19,993 nucleotides of DNA from RGIG2707 sp045600065 (GCA_045600065.1 JAZRXE010000100.1:1-19993); one strand, 5' to 3'. Numbered from the stretch's first letter, positions 6,467 through 14,926 are shown. The notes: a model not told the origin generated them from the sequence alone. Translations and numbers: made by a program.

Positions 6467-7324
6467 ATGGGCGAAACTTTAAAGGGCGCACCTGTCGCAA
6501 AGGCAATCAACGAAAGAACACTGGCTCAGACCACCGAGCTGAGAGCCAAGGGCGTCATCCCCACACTGGCAATTCTGCGCGTGGGTGAAAGAGAAGACGA
6601 CCTGAGCTACGAGAGAGGCGCCATGAAGCGCTGCGAGCAGGTAGGTGTAGACGTAAAGAACGTGGTTCTTCCTGCTGACGTGGATTCCGAAACCTTCTTC
6701 AAAACTCTGGACGACCTGAACAAGGACGATTCCGTACACGGAATACTGATGTTCAGGCCTCTTCCCAAGCAGCTGGACGGCGAAAAGGCAAGAAAGATGC
6801 TGGCTCCCGAAAAGGACGTGGACGGCTGCACCGACGGTTCTCTTGCAGGCGTCTTCACCAACACCGAGATCGGCTTTGCACCCTGCACGGCTCAGGCAGC
6901 AATGGAGATCCTGGATTTCTACGGCGTTGACCCCAAGGGCAAGATGGCTGCAGTTATTGGCCGCAGCCTTGTTATCGGCAGACCCGTTGCAATGATGCTC
7001 ATGCACAAGAACGCAACCGTTACCATCTGCCACACCAAGACCCCCGATGTACCCTCCATTACCAGCAAGGCTGACATAGTCATCGCCTGCGCAGGACAGA
7101 TGGAAAGCGTTTCTCCCGAATTCCTCAGCGAAGGCCAGACCGTAATCGATGTAGGCATCAACTGGAACGAGGAGAAGGGCAAGCTCTGCGGAGACGTTCA
7201 GTTCGACGCGGCTGTTGAAAAGGTGGCAGGCATCACTCCAGTTCCCGGAGGAGTCGGCAGCGTTACCACCAGCGTACTGGTATCTCATGTTGCAGTAGCT
7301 GCAGAAAGAGCATCCAGAAAGTAG
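6467..7324 (+). CDS. folD: FolD-family methylene-THF dehydrogenase, probably lacking cyclohydrolase activity
   Basis: A 285-aa cytoplasmic enzyme of the FolD family, which interconverts methylene-, methenyl- and formyl-THF. Retained features: Tyr48, KDVDG (116-120), the dinucleotide motif GRSLVIGRP (165-172) and PVPGGVG (258-264). A gapless alignment by eye with E. coli FolD (YVASKRKAC versus YERGAMKRC) places Ala52 where the essential cyclohydrolase Lys54 should be, and Phe96 where the partner Gln of GILVQLPLP should be. In the human enzyme, substitution of this Lys abolishes cyclohydrolase but not dehydrogenase activity. The protein is therefore inferred to be a monofunctional dehydrogenase working with the FchA encoded 3 nt upstream. 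Automatic annotation would call it bifunctional. Codons are of the highly expressed type. Confidence 0.95.
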   Translation: MGETLKGAPVAKAINERTLAQTTELRAKGVIPTLAILRVGEREDDLSYERGAMKRCEQVGVDVKNVVLPADVDSETFFKTLDDLNKDDSVHGILMFRPLPKQLDGEKARKMLAPEKDVDGCTDGSLAGVFTNTEIGFAPCTAQAAMEILDFYGVDPKGKMAAVIGRSLVIGRPVAMMLMHKNATVTICHTKTPDVPSITSKADIVIACAGQMESVSPEFLSEGQTVIDVGINWNEEKGKLCGDVQFDAAVEKVAGITPVPGGVGSVTTSVLVSHVAVAAERASRK

Positions 7325-7336
7325 TACGATTCTTGT

Positions 7337-7364
7337 CCCGGCTGTGCGTCAAAGCGCAGCCGGG
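7337..7364 (+). other. GC-rich hairpin after folD
   Basis: CCCGGCTGTGCG (7337-7348) pairs with CGCAGCCGGG (7355-7364), with a 2-nt bulge and a 6-nt loop. No T tract follows. It may partly terminate or act as an RNA-processing or stability element between folD and the less strongly expressed downstream genes. Confidence 0.55.
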
Positions 7365-7412
7365 CAGCTGATATTACCGGGCCGCGGCATGCTGTCCGGC
7401 TGAAAGGAAACA

Positions 7413-7973
7413 ATGAACGCAGATATCAGAAAGGCAATGAGGAAGCAGCGCGCAGCTCTTTCAGCCTCAGAGGTTGAGCAGCTGTCCGCAGGGGTTGTCA
7501 GCCGGATTTTCGCTTCTGAAGAATTCAAGGCTGCAAAGACTGTAATGCTTTACAGGACCTTCAAGGGCGAGGTAAGCCTGGAGGCCCTTTTGAGTGCTCC
7601 CGAATGTCAGGGCAAGACTCTTGCCTTCCCCCTTTGCATCTCGAATACGGAGATGATTGCCGTAGTTCCCGAGGGTGAGGGCAGCTGGAAGACCGGCATG
7701 TACGGGATACAGGAGCCCGTTGCAGAAAAATCCCGAAAGATCAGTCCTGAGGAGATTGATCTTATGCTTTGTCCCTGCACAGCCTTCGATGAAAAATGCA
7801 ACAGACTGGGAATGGGCGGCGGCTATTACGACCGCTTTCTTCCCAAATGCACCAATGCCCATATAGCTGCCGTTGCTTACGAATTCCAGAAGAGCCCGGA
7901 CATCTATGTAAACAGGCACGATTTCAAGATGGAAAAGGTATTTACCGAAAAGGCTGTATACACGGCAAAATAG
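7413..7973 (+). CDS. 5-formyltetrahydrofolate cyclo-ligase
   Basis: A 186-aa enzyme (MTHFS family; YgfA/Fau/YqgN type) that uses ATP to turn 5-formyl-THF back into 5,10-methenyl-THF, recovering the dead-end folate formed during one-carbon traffic. The diagnostic ATP/Mg motif GMGGGYYDRF is at 133-142, and the N-terminal basic helix (IRKAMRKQRAAL) is typical. The ATG at 7413 follows AAGGAAA. It lies 88 nt after folD and 1 nt before rsmD. Its product is the substrate of the FchA reaction, so three consecutive genes concern methenyl-THF. Confidence 0.94.
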   Translation: MNADIRKAMRKQRAALSASEVEQLSAGVVSRIFASEEFKAAKTVMLYRTFKGEVSLEALLSAPECQGKTLAFPLCISNTEMIAVVPEGEGSWKTGMYGIQEPVAEKSRKISPEEIDLMLCPCTAFDEKCNRLGMGGGYYDRFLPKCTNAHIAAVAYEFQKSPDIYVNRHDFKMEKVFTEKAVYTAK

Positions 7974-7974
7974 C

Positions 7975-8526
7975 ATGAGGATAATCGCAGGAAGTCTCAA
8001 GGGCCGCAGGCTCATATCACCCAGAAACAACGATGTAAGGCCCACCAGCGACAAGGTCAAGGAGGCCGTATTCAGCATGCTCATCCCCTATATGGAGGAG
8101 GGCTTTACGGCCATGGATGTCTTTGCAGGCTCGGGCAATATGGGTATAGAGGCCATCAGCAGAGGCGCAAAGACGGTATTCTTTTCCGACAGCAGCAGGG
8201 AAAGCCTTGCCCTTGTCAGAGAGAATCTGAAGACATGTCATGTGGAGGACAGCGGCATACTTCTGAGCGGGGATTTCCGTTCCAACATACGCAGGGTGAA
8301 TCAGAAGGTTGATATCTTCTTTCTGGATCCTCCCTACGCGGCAGGCTTTATACCCGACGCCCTTGCTGCCATCAACGAAAAGGACAATATCAGTCCCGAA
8401 GGAGTGGTAGTCTGCGAGCATGCCTACAAAGATAAGCTGCAGGACAGCTATCCGGGCTTTGAGATGATCAAATCCAGAAAATACGGCGCTATCGGCGTAA
8501 CCATTTATCAGAGAAAGGCCGAATAA
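7975..8526 (+). CDS. rsmD: 16S rRNA (guanine(966)-N2)-methyltransferase
   Basis: A 183-aa SAM-dependent methyltransferase that modifies G966 of 16S rRNA during 30S assembly. The MRIIAGSLKGRRL start, RPTSDKVKEAVF, SAM motif I DVFAGSGNMGIEA (48-60) and the DPPY catalytic tetrapeptide (118-121) are all present. The ATG lies 1 nt after the cyclo-ligase stop without a strong ribosome site, which implies translational coupling. Its TAA is immediately followed by the coaD ATG; the rsmD-coaD pairing is widely conserved in bacteria. Confidence 0.96.
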   Translation: MRIIAGSLKGRRLISPRNNDVRPTSDKVKEAVFSMLIPYMEEGFTAMDVFAGSGNMGIEAISRGAKTVFFSDSSRESLALVRENLKTCHVEDSGILLSGDFRSNIRRVNQKVDIFFLDPPYAAGFIPDALAAINEKDNISPEGVVVCEHAYKDKLQDSYPGFEMIKSRKYGAIGVTIYQRKAE

Positions 8527-9003
8527 ATGAGAAAAGGTCTTGTAGCGGGAACCTTCGACCCGGTCACTTTGGGTCATACGGATGTAATCAGCAGGGCAGC
8601 CAGGCTCTGCGATCATCTGGATATAGGCATTTTCCGCAATCTTTCCAAAAATACCATGTTCACTGCGGAGCAGCGTCTGGAGATGCTCAAGGCATCCGTT
8701 GCCCATCTGGACAATGTAAGCGTATTTTCCTTTGACGGACATCTGGCCACCTATGTACTGGAGAACGGCTATGATGTGGTTTTCAGGGGACTGCGCAGCG
8801 TATCGAATTTCGACTATGAGATAGGGCTGGCTCAGGTATACGGTGAATTCTACAAAGGCAGGGCCGAAACCGTTTATCTGATGACAGATCCTGCTTATTC
8901 ATATATAAGCTCAACCGTTATCAGAGAGAATTATATTCTGGGCGCCGAGGTCGGTCAGTGGATGCCTGAACCGGCGTACAGACTTATGAAAACATACAAA
9001 TAA
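8527..9003 (+). CDS. coaD: Phosphopantetheine adenylyltransferase
   Basis: A 158-aa enzyme for the penultimate step of coenzyme A synthesis (4'-phosphopantetheine + ATP to dephospho-CoA + PPi), of normal length. It has the nucleotidyltransferase motif TFDPVTLGH (9-17, His17 of the HxGH-like site), RGLR (87-90) and ISSTVIRE (127-134). The start codon abuts the rsmD stop. CoA supply fits with the acetyl-phosphate/acetate enzyme encoded further downstream, though this link is only contextual. Confidence 0.97.
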   Translation: MRKGLVAGTFDPVTLGHTDVISRAARLCDHLDIGIFRNLSKNTMFTAEQRLEMLKASVAHLDNVSVFSFDGHLATYVLENGYDVVFRGLRSVSNFDYEIGLAQVYGEFYKGRAETVYLMTDPAYSYISSTVIRENYILGAEVGQWMPEPAYRLMKTYK

Positions 9004-9016
9004 TTAGGGGGTTAGC

Positions 9017-9547
9017 ATGAACGTACTCGAACTCTTAGACGAACTGGAAGAAGTTGTGGAAACCGCATCTCAGGTGCCTGTAGTCAGAAAGGTAATGGTG
9101 GATCCCAACGAGATCACAGAGATCATCAAGGAAATCCGTCTGGAGCTTCCCGATGAGATCCAGCAGGCTCAGTATATCAGAAATGAGCGTACCAAGATAC
9201 TCGACGAAGCAAAGGCCGAATACGAGAAGATCATAAAGGAAGGACAGGAAAAGGCCGAGCAGCTTATCGAAGCCGATGAGATAACCGTAAAGGCCAAAGC
9301 CAGGGCTGAGGACATACTCAAGAATGCCAGAGAGAATTCCTCCATCATGAAGATGAGCATACTCGATTATACCGACAGCATGCTCTACAATCTTCAGGAA
9401 AAGGTCGACATGCTGTATTCTTCGTATTTCAACGATATGTACGAAGATCTGCAGAAATCCTTCGAGAAGATAAATGCCAACATTTCCGAGAGCAGGGCTG
9501 AGGTCAAGGAGCAGATCTACAAGTCCCAGAGCGAAAACGCCGAATAG
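9017..9547 (+). CDS. Coiled-coil protein of the coaD-tmcAL neighbourhood (ATP-synthase b-like)
   Basis: A 176-aa, highly charged protein predicted to be mostly helical. The central part (about 50-110) is a long coiled coil rich in Glu, Lys, Ala and Arg, like the stalk of F-type ATPase subunit b or V-ATPase subunit G/H; genes of this kind are often annotated simply as ATPase. It has no transmembrane segment and no nucleotide-binding motif, so an enzymatic role is not supported. The ATG at 9017 follows AGGGGG (9006-9011). It sits between coaD (13 nt) and tmcAL (5 nt), a position seen in other Clostridia. Function is unknown. Confidence 0.85.
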   Translation: MNVLELLDELEEVVETASQVPVVRKVMVDPNEITEIIKEIRLELPDEIQQAQYIRNERTKILDEAKAEYEKIIKEGQEKAEQLIEADEITVKAKARAEDILKNARENSSIMKMSILDYTDSMLYNLQEKVDMLYSSYFNDMYEDLQKSFEKINANISESRAEVKEQIYKSQSENAE

Positions 9548-9552
9548 GCAAG

Positions 9553-10764
9553 ATGAAGGCTGCAGGCGTTATTTGCGAATTCAATCCCTTTCATAAGGGT
9601 CATAAGTATCTCATAGACAGTGTTCGGGCTGAATTAAGCCCGGATGCTGTCGTTTGCGTAATGAGCGGCGATTTTGTCCAGAGGGGTGCCCCGGCTGTGT
9701 GCGGCAAGTTTCTGAGGGCTCAGGCGGCTCTTGCCTGCGGAGCGGATCTTGTGATCGAGCTGCCCGTGTATTTCGCCGTAGCCGCTGCCCCTGTATTTGC
9801 AGAGGGCGGCGTGCGCATGCTCAGGGCCCTGGGCTGTGTTGAGCATCTGGCCTTCGGCTCTGAAAGCGGCAATGCAGGGAAGCTTATGGAAAGCGCTGAT
9901 ATACTTAGCCGCGAAAGCCAGGCGTTTAAGTCGGTTCTTGAAGCGGGGCTTTCCGAGGGGATGCCCTATGCCTCCGCTTATTCTCTGGCAGCTGAGGCCG
10001 CAGGACTTGACATTGATACAATATCCGGTGCCAACGATATGCTGGCTGTCGAATACCTGAAGCAGATCCTTCTTCAAAATGCTGCAATGGAGCCCTTTGC
10101 CGTAAAGAGGGTGGGCACGGCTCACGATCTGCCTCCCCGGGAGGGCTATGCCTCCGCATCGTGGATAAGAGAGCAGCTTGCTCATGAAGAAAACGGCCTG
10201 GCTGCCGTTGATTCTTATCTTCCAGAGGCCTCCGCCCGGCTGCTCAGAAGGGGGCCGGTGGCTGATAAGGCAACTGAAAACAGGTATTATGAGCTGATCA
10301 GGTACATGCTGATAAAGGACGGCTCCAAAGCTATCAGAAACGTTCCCGAGGCCGGAGAGGGCCTTGATAACCGTATCGCCCGCTTTGCTGCCGGTTGTAC
10401 AGACCTGAATGGTCTTATATTGTCAGCCAAGAGCAAGCGCTATACCTACGCACGCATTTCCCGCTGTCTTTGCCAGATGCTGCTCGGTCTGGACAGGGAT
10501 ATCCTTTCTGAGGCAAGAGCCCGCGGACTTGCCTATGCCAAGGTCCTTGCCTTCAACGAAAAAGGCGCCGGGGTGCTTAAGGTGGCTTCGAAAGCCGGAA
10601 CGCTTGTTATCAGCAATGTCAACAAGGTCCCGGAGGATGAGCCGCGGCGTCTGCTTCTTGATGCCGATATCAGGGCATCTGACATATACAGCCTTATTTC
10701 TGGCCGGGATGTAAGCTCATGCTCCGACAGGGTGACGGTTCCCGGTATCGAAAATAACAAATAG
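9553..10764 (+). CDS. tmcAL: tRNA(Met) cytidine acetate ligase
   Basis: A 403-aa cytoplasmic enzyme (formerly YlbM, DUF795) that uses acetate and ATP to form N4-acetylcytidine at the wobble position of elongator tRNA-Met. The HIGH-type nucleotidyltransferase motif appears as EFNPFHKGH (9-17), followed by the family signature SGDFVQRGAP (38-47). Length is normal. It is the last gene before the terminator at 10771-10799. Its substrate acetate is the product of the acetate kinase encoded about 4 kb downstream. Confidence 0.95.
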   Translation: MKAAGVICEFNPFHKGHKYLIDSVRAELSPDAVVCVMSGDFVQRGAPAVCGKFLRAQAALACGADLVIELPVYFAVAAAPVFAEGGVRMLRALGCVEHLAFGSESGNAGKLMESADILSRESQAFKSVLEAGLSEGMPYASAYSLAAEAAGLDIDTISGANDMLAVEYLKQILLQNAAMEPFAVKRVGTAHDLPPREGYASASWIREQLAHEENGLAAVDSYLPEASARLLRRGPVADKATENRYYELIRYMLIKDGSKAIRNVPEAGEGLDNRIARFAAGCTDLNGLILSAKSKRYTYARISRCLCQMLLGLDRDILSEARARGLAYAKVLAFNEKGAGVLKVASKAGTLVISNVNKVPEDEPRRLLLDADIRASDIYSLISGRDVSSCSDRVTVPGIENNK

Positions 10765-10770
10765 TTAAAG

Positions 10771-10799
10771 CTGCACCGGAAATCCGGATGCGGTTTTTT
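10771..10799 (+). terminator. Intrinsic terminator of the fchA-tmcAL operon
   Basis: GCACCGGA pairs with TCCGGATGC across an AA loop with one bulged A. GG and six T follow. It lies 6 nt after the tmcAL stop. Confidence 0.85.
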
Positions 10800-10807
10800 A
10801 ATGGGTA

Positions 10808-10836
10808 TTGATTGATGATAGTTTTTTGTCTATACT
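10808..10836 (+). promoter_or_regulatory. Promoter of the S9 peptidase pair
   Basis: TTGATT (10808-10813), a 17-nt spacer and TATACT (10831-10836), followed about 60 nt later by the AGGAGG site at 10895-10900 and ATG at 10906. Confidence 0.7.
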
Positions 10837-10905
10837 TAATATAGAAAAAAGAATATAGCAGATTCTATATGTTTCTGTTCGAAAAAACCATTTAAGGAGG
10901 AAGCT

Positions 10906-12876
10906 ATGAAAAAGATCACAGCTGAGACTTTTCTCGAATTCAGGTTTCCGGGCAGCCCCAGGCTGTCTCCCGACGGTAATACGGCAGCCTTGCTGCTTAA
11001 GCAGGCAAGCCTTGAGGACAACTGCTATCTGTGCGATATCTGGATAGTTCCCCGGGGCGCAAAGGCAAGGCAGCTTACAGCCAGAGGGGATGTTGCGGAT
11101 TATTGCTGGAGCCCCGGAGGGGATATCATCTTCACCAGAAAAGAGGATCACGAGCCGGATAAGGTCTTTACAAATTATTACAAGATAAGCCCTGCAGGCG
11201 GAGAAGCCGTGCTTTGCTGCACTCTGCCGGTCAGAGGCGCATGCCCTGAGTTTCTGCCTGACGGAAGCTGGCTCGTAAAGGCTCAGACCGATCTGCTGAC
11301 AGATGCTTCTCAGCCTGAACCCGGCAGCACTATCCGTCCCAGAACATCTGATTACAGGATTTTTGAAGAGGTTCCCTTCTGGAGCAACGGAAACGGTGAT
11401 GTGAGCAGACGCAGGCAGACTCTGTTCGTCTGCGATCCGTCTGACGGCAGCGTCAGGCGTCTCAGTCCGGAATACTTCGATGTATACGGCTTCAACGTAT
11501 GTGAAGGCCAGGTGCTTATCACAGGCGCTGAGTTTGACGATGTACGTCCTCACGAGCCCGGTCTTTATATTGCCGATACTGCGGATCTGAGCTTTAAGCA
11601 ACTGATAGAACCAGGAAAGTTGGAGATCTCCGACCCTGTTCTGCTTTCTTCAAACAAGGCCCTTCTGCAGATAAAGGTCAAGGGCGTGAACCGCTACGAA
11701 TGCGGAGCTGTGTACAGCTTTGATCTTTACACGGGACTCAGCGACAAGCTCTGCGATCCGGACATGAGCATTCAGGGCGGCTCGGTGACCACAGACAGCG
11801 CGCTTGACAGCGGCAGCACAAGGGCTGTGGAAGGCGGGAAGCTTTTCTTTACTGTTTCCGAATTCGATTCCTCTTATATAAGAACCATAGACGAGCTGGG
11901 CAACATAAGCCCCAGACTTACGGGAGAAGGCAGCGTGTTCAGCCTCGACGCAAGGCAGGGCAGGCTTATATATACAGCCATGAGGGGAGACGGGTTGCCC
12001 GAGCTTTACGAGCTTGCAGAAGGAAAGGAGATCAGGCTTACTGACTTCAACGACGGAATCAGCGCGGAATATCAGGTATCCACGCCTGAATTTATGAGCT
12101 TTACGGCTTCTGACGGCTTTGAGATCCACGGCTGGGTCATGAAGCCTGCGGATTATCAGCCCGGAAAGAAATATCCTGCCATTCTGAACATCCACGGAGG
12201 CCCCAGAGGCATCTACGGCAGCGTCTTCTGCCATGAAATGCAGCTTTGGGCTGCCAGAGGCTATTTTGTCATCTACTCCAATCCCAGAGGCTCGGACGGC
12301 AGGGGCCGCAGCTTCGCCGATCTTTACGGCAAGTACGGCGATCTGGATTACAAAAATATCATGGACTTTACCGACGAGTGCCTGAGCAGATATCCTGATA
12401 TGGATGCAGACAGGCTGGGTGTGACAGGCGGCAGCTACGGCGGCTACATGACCAACTGGATCATAGGCCATACCGGCAGATTCAAGGCTGCCTGCGCCCA
12501 GAGATCCATAAGCAACTGGATCAGCTACGAGGGCACCGGAGATATCAGCTACTGGTTCAACGGCGGTGAGCACGGAGCCGAGCTGTCGTACGACGCTCAG
12601 AAGCTCTGGGATATTTCCCCCATGAAATACGCCGATAAAGCGGTCACTCCCACGCTGTTCATACATTCCCAGGAGGATTACCGCTGCTTCATGGGAGAGG
12701 GCATTGCCATGTACACTGTTCTGAAGATGCACAGCGTGGATACCAGGCTGGTGCTGTTCAAGGGAGAAAACCATAATCTCTCCAGAACGGGAAGGCCCAG
12801 ACCCAGGCTCAGGAGGCTGGAGGAAATAGCCGGCTGGATGGACAAATATCTGAAGGAGGACGGGAAAAATGCTTAA
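10906..12876 (+). CDS. S9 family (prolyl oligopeptidase-like) serine peptidase, copy 1
   Basis: A 656-aa alpha/beta-hydrolase peptidase, probably cytoplasmic since no signal peptide or membrane segment is visible. The N-terminal part (about 1-390) has repeated strand-turn units such as SPDGN and WSPGGD, as in WD40-like beta-propellers that gate the active site. The C-terminal hydrolase domain (about 395-650) holds HGGPRGIYG (430-438), the nucleophile elbow GGSYGGY (Ser510), Asp591 in SQEDYRC and His623 in GENHNLS. This resembles the acylaminoacyl-peptidase/DPP-like branch, releasing N-terminal units from short peptides; substrate preference cannot be read. Its 3' end overlaps copy 2 by 8 nt. 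Confidence 0.93.
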   Translation: MKKITAETFLEFRFPGSPRLSPDGNTAALLLKQASLEDNCYLCDIWIVPRGAKARQLTARGDVADYCWSPGGDIIFTRKEDHEPDKVFTNYYKISPAGGEAVLCCTLPVRGACPEFLPDGSWLVKAQTDLLTDASQPEPGSTIRPRTSDYRIFEEVPFWSNGNGDVSRRRQTLFVCDPSDGSVRRLSPEYFDVYGFNVCEGQVLITGAEFDDVRPHEPGLYIADTADLSFKQLIEPGKLEISDPVLLSSNKALLQIKVKGVNRYECGAVYSFDLYTGLSDKLCDPDMSIQGGSVTTDSALDSGSTRAVEGGKLFFTVSEFDSSYIRTIDELGNISPRLTGEGSVFSLDARQGRLIYTAMRGDGLPELYELAEGKEIRLTDFNDGISAEYQVSTPEFMSFTASDGFEIHGWVMKPADYQPGKKYPAILNIHGGPRGIYGSVFCHEMQLWAARGYFVIYSNPRGSDGRGRSFADLYGKYGDLDYKNIMDFTDECLSRYPDMDADRLGVTGGSYGGYMTNWIIGHTGRFKAACAQRSISNWISYEGTGDISYWFNGGEHGAELSYDAQKLWDISPMKYADKAVTPTLFIHSQEDYRCFMGEGIAMYTVLKMHSVDTRLVLFKGENHNLSRTGRPRPRLRRLEEIAGWMDKYLKEDGKNA

Positions 12877-14839
12877 GAAGATCACTGCCAAAGACCTTTA
12901 CGAACTGAGATTCCTCTCTGCTGTCAGCGTCTCGCCGGATAAAAGCAGGACTGTTTTTACTGTAACAAGAACAGACGAGGCTTCAAATTCGTATATTTCC
13001 GCACTCTGGATCAGAGACAATGCAAGCGGCAGCATACGGCAGCTTACAGCCGATGGCAAATACTCCGATGTAAGCTGGCAAAAGGACGGAAGCCTGCTGT
13101 TTTCCTGCAGCTCAAGAGAAAAAGCCGAAAAGGATCACACATTGTTTTACAGGCTTCCTGCAGGGGGCGGAGAGGCTGTAAAAGCCTTCGATGTTCCCGG
13201 TAAGGTCCGCAGCTTTAAGGCTCTGGGCGACGGGAAATACATGGCCTTGTGCCGCATATCCATGGCTGAAGCTCCTGACGAAAGGCCTTACCATGCCCAA
13301 ATCGGCGTTGATTTCGAGGTCTTTGACGAGCTTCCCTTCTGGTCTAACGGAGAGGGCATAACCAACAAGACAAGAGATGCCGTGTTCGTATTCGACGAAG
13401 CTGATCAAAGCCTGAATCAGATAAGTCTGCCCGGCTATAAGACTGCTGCAGTCTCAGCCAGCCCCTGCGGAAGATTTATCGCTTTTTCCGGCTGCATGCC
13501 GGATGAGGGCGTTTACCGTCAGAACAGCGGTCTGTGGCTCTACGATATAAAAAACAAAGAACTCAGCACCATAGAAGAACAGGGAGCATACTCAATTGAC
13601 GCCATTTGCTTCTGGAACGGTGAGCTGTTCTATCAGAAGTGTCTGAACCAATGGCCCGGGGTCAATCCCTTGTTCTGCTGCGCTTCTTTAGATGATCTGA
13701 GCATTCGCACTCTGCCTTATGCAGACGCTTCTGTGGGAGGCTCCGCCACCACGGATTCCTCTTACGGCGGCGGAAGCCAGATCAGGGCAGTGGAAGATAA
13801 GCTTTACATGATAATGACCGTCCGCGATGACGACTGCATAATGGCAATGGATAAGGACGGAAATTTAAGCGGGCTTGTGACAAATGCAGGCTCTGTCAGC
13901 TGCTTCGATGTTGTTGACGATAAGCTTATTTATGTTGCCATGCGCGGAGGATTACCCTGCGAGCTGTTCGAATTTGATCTGATCAATGGAAACGAAAAAC
14001 GGCTGAGCGGCTTCAATGACGAGTTTGTGAATACCCATAGAATCAGCATACCCAGGACATATAAGATCATAAATAGAGACGGCTGGGAGCTTGACGGCTT
14101 TTTGCTGGAGCCTGCGGGCTATGAGCCCGGAAAGAAGTACCCAGGCGTGCTGGAGATCCACGGAGGTCCAAAGGGGGTCTACGGAGATCTGTTCAACCTG
14201 GAGATGCAGATGCTGAGCGCTGAAGGCTTCTTTGTGTTCTACACCAACCCCAGAGGGGGTGACGGCAGGGGTGATTCCTTTGCTAACATCACCGGGCAGC
14301 TGGGCGGCATAGATTTCAACGATCTGATGGACTTCACGGAGGCCACGCTGAAGCTGTTCCCGGACATCGACGAAGATAACCTGGCCTGCTGCGGCGGCAG
14401 CTACGGCGGCTTTATGGTCAACTGGATGGTGGGTCATACGGACCGCTTCAAGGCAGCCTGTGCCCAGAGGAGCATTTCCAACTACCTGACCAAGCCCTTC
14501 ACCACGGACATAGGCTATTATCACAATATCCGCCAGCTGGAATTCACACCCTGGGAGAGCTTTGATACGGTCTGGGAGCATTCTCCGCTTAAAAATGCAC
14601 ATCTTGCGCGGACAGCCACTCTGTTCATTCAGTCCGAGGAGGACTACCGCTGCTGGATGACCGACGCGCTGCAGATGTACATGGCCATGAGAAAGAACAG
14701 CGTGGATTGTAGGATGGCCTTCTTCAAGGGCGAAAACCATAATCTTTCCAGAACGGGAAGACCCCATCAGCGAGTGGAAAGGCTTACGGAGATAAACGGC
14801 TGGTTCTGCTCTCATCTTGACAGGCAGCAGGGCAGTTAG
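12869..14839 (+). CDS. S9 family (prolyl oligopeptidase-like) serine peptidase, copy 2
   Basis: A 656-aa paralogue of the preceding gene with the same length and domain order. The catalytic residues fall one position later: Ser511 (GGSYGGF), Asp592 (SEEDYRC) and His624 (GENHNLSRTGRP). Shared landmarks include LPFWSNG/VPFWSNG near 155-161, a GGS.TTDS motif near 290-297 and CAQRSISN. The copies clearly arose by tandem duplication but have diverged widely in the propeller, so substrates may differ. The start is ATG 12869, preceded by AAGGAGGA inside copy 1. No signal peptide is seen. The ackA promoter begins 3 nt after its stop codon. Confidence 0.93.
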   Translation: MLKKITAKDLYELRFLSAVSVSPDKSRTVFTVTRTDEASNSYISALWIRDNASGSIRQLTADGKYSDVSWQKDGSLLFSCSSREKAEKDHTLFYRLPAGGGEAVKAFDVPGKVRSFKALGDGKYMALCRISMAEAPDERPYHAQIGVDFEVFDELPFWSNGEGITNKTRDAVFVFDEADQSLNQISLPGYKTAAVSASPCGRFIAFSGCMPDEGVYRQNSGLWLYDIKNKELSTIEEQGAYSIDAICFWNGELFYQKCLNQWPGVNPLFCCASLDDLSIRTLPYADASVGGSATTDSSYGGGSQIRAVEDKLYMIMTVRDDDCIMAMDKDGNLSGLVTNAGSVSCFDVVDDKLIYVAMRGGLPCELFEFDLINGNEKRLSGFNDEFVNTHRISIPRTYKIINRDGWELDGFLLEPAGYEPGKKYPGVLEIHGGPKGVYGDLFNLEMQMLSAEGFFVFYTNPRGGDGRGDSFANITGQLGGIDFNDLMDFTEATLKLFPDIDEDNLACCGGSYGGFMVNWMVGHTDRFKAACAQRSISNYLTKPFTTDIGYYHNIRQLEFTPWESFDTVWEHSPLKNAHLARTATLFIQSEEDYRCWMTDALQMYMAMRKNSVDCRMAFFKGENHNLSRTGRPHQRVERLTEINGWFCSHLDRQQGS

Positions 14840-14841
14840 GC

Positions 14842-14870
14842 TTGCAAATCACCGCGCGGCGTTATATAAT
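14842..14870 (+). promoter_or_regulatory. ackA promoter
   Basis: TTGCAA (14842-14847), a 17-nt spacer and consensus TATAAT (14865-14870). The leader of about 50 nt contains a weak inverted repeat TTAGT/ACTAA (14878-14901). Confidence 0.75.
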
Positions 14871-14926
14871 CAACAGGTTAGTTTGTTAATATTCTGACTA
14901 AATCACTTATATAAAAGGAGATCAAC

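Noticed and set aside
11650..12891. 413-codon minus-strand open frame opposite S9 peptidase copy 1
   Set aside because: It mirrors codon bias of the real plus-strand gene. Its product has no recognisable motif, and no promoter or ribosome site is present.
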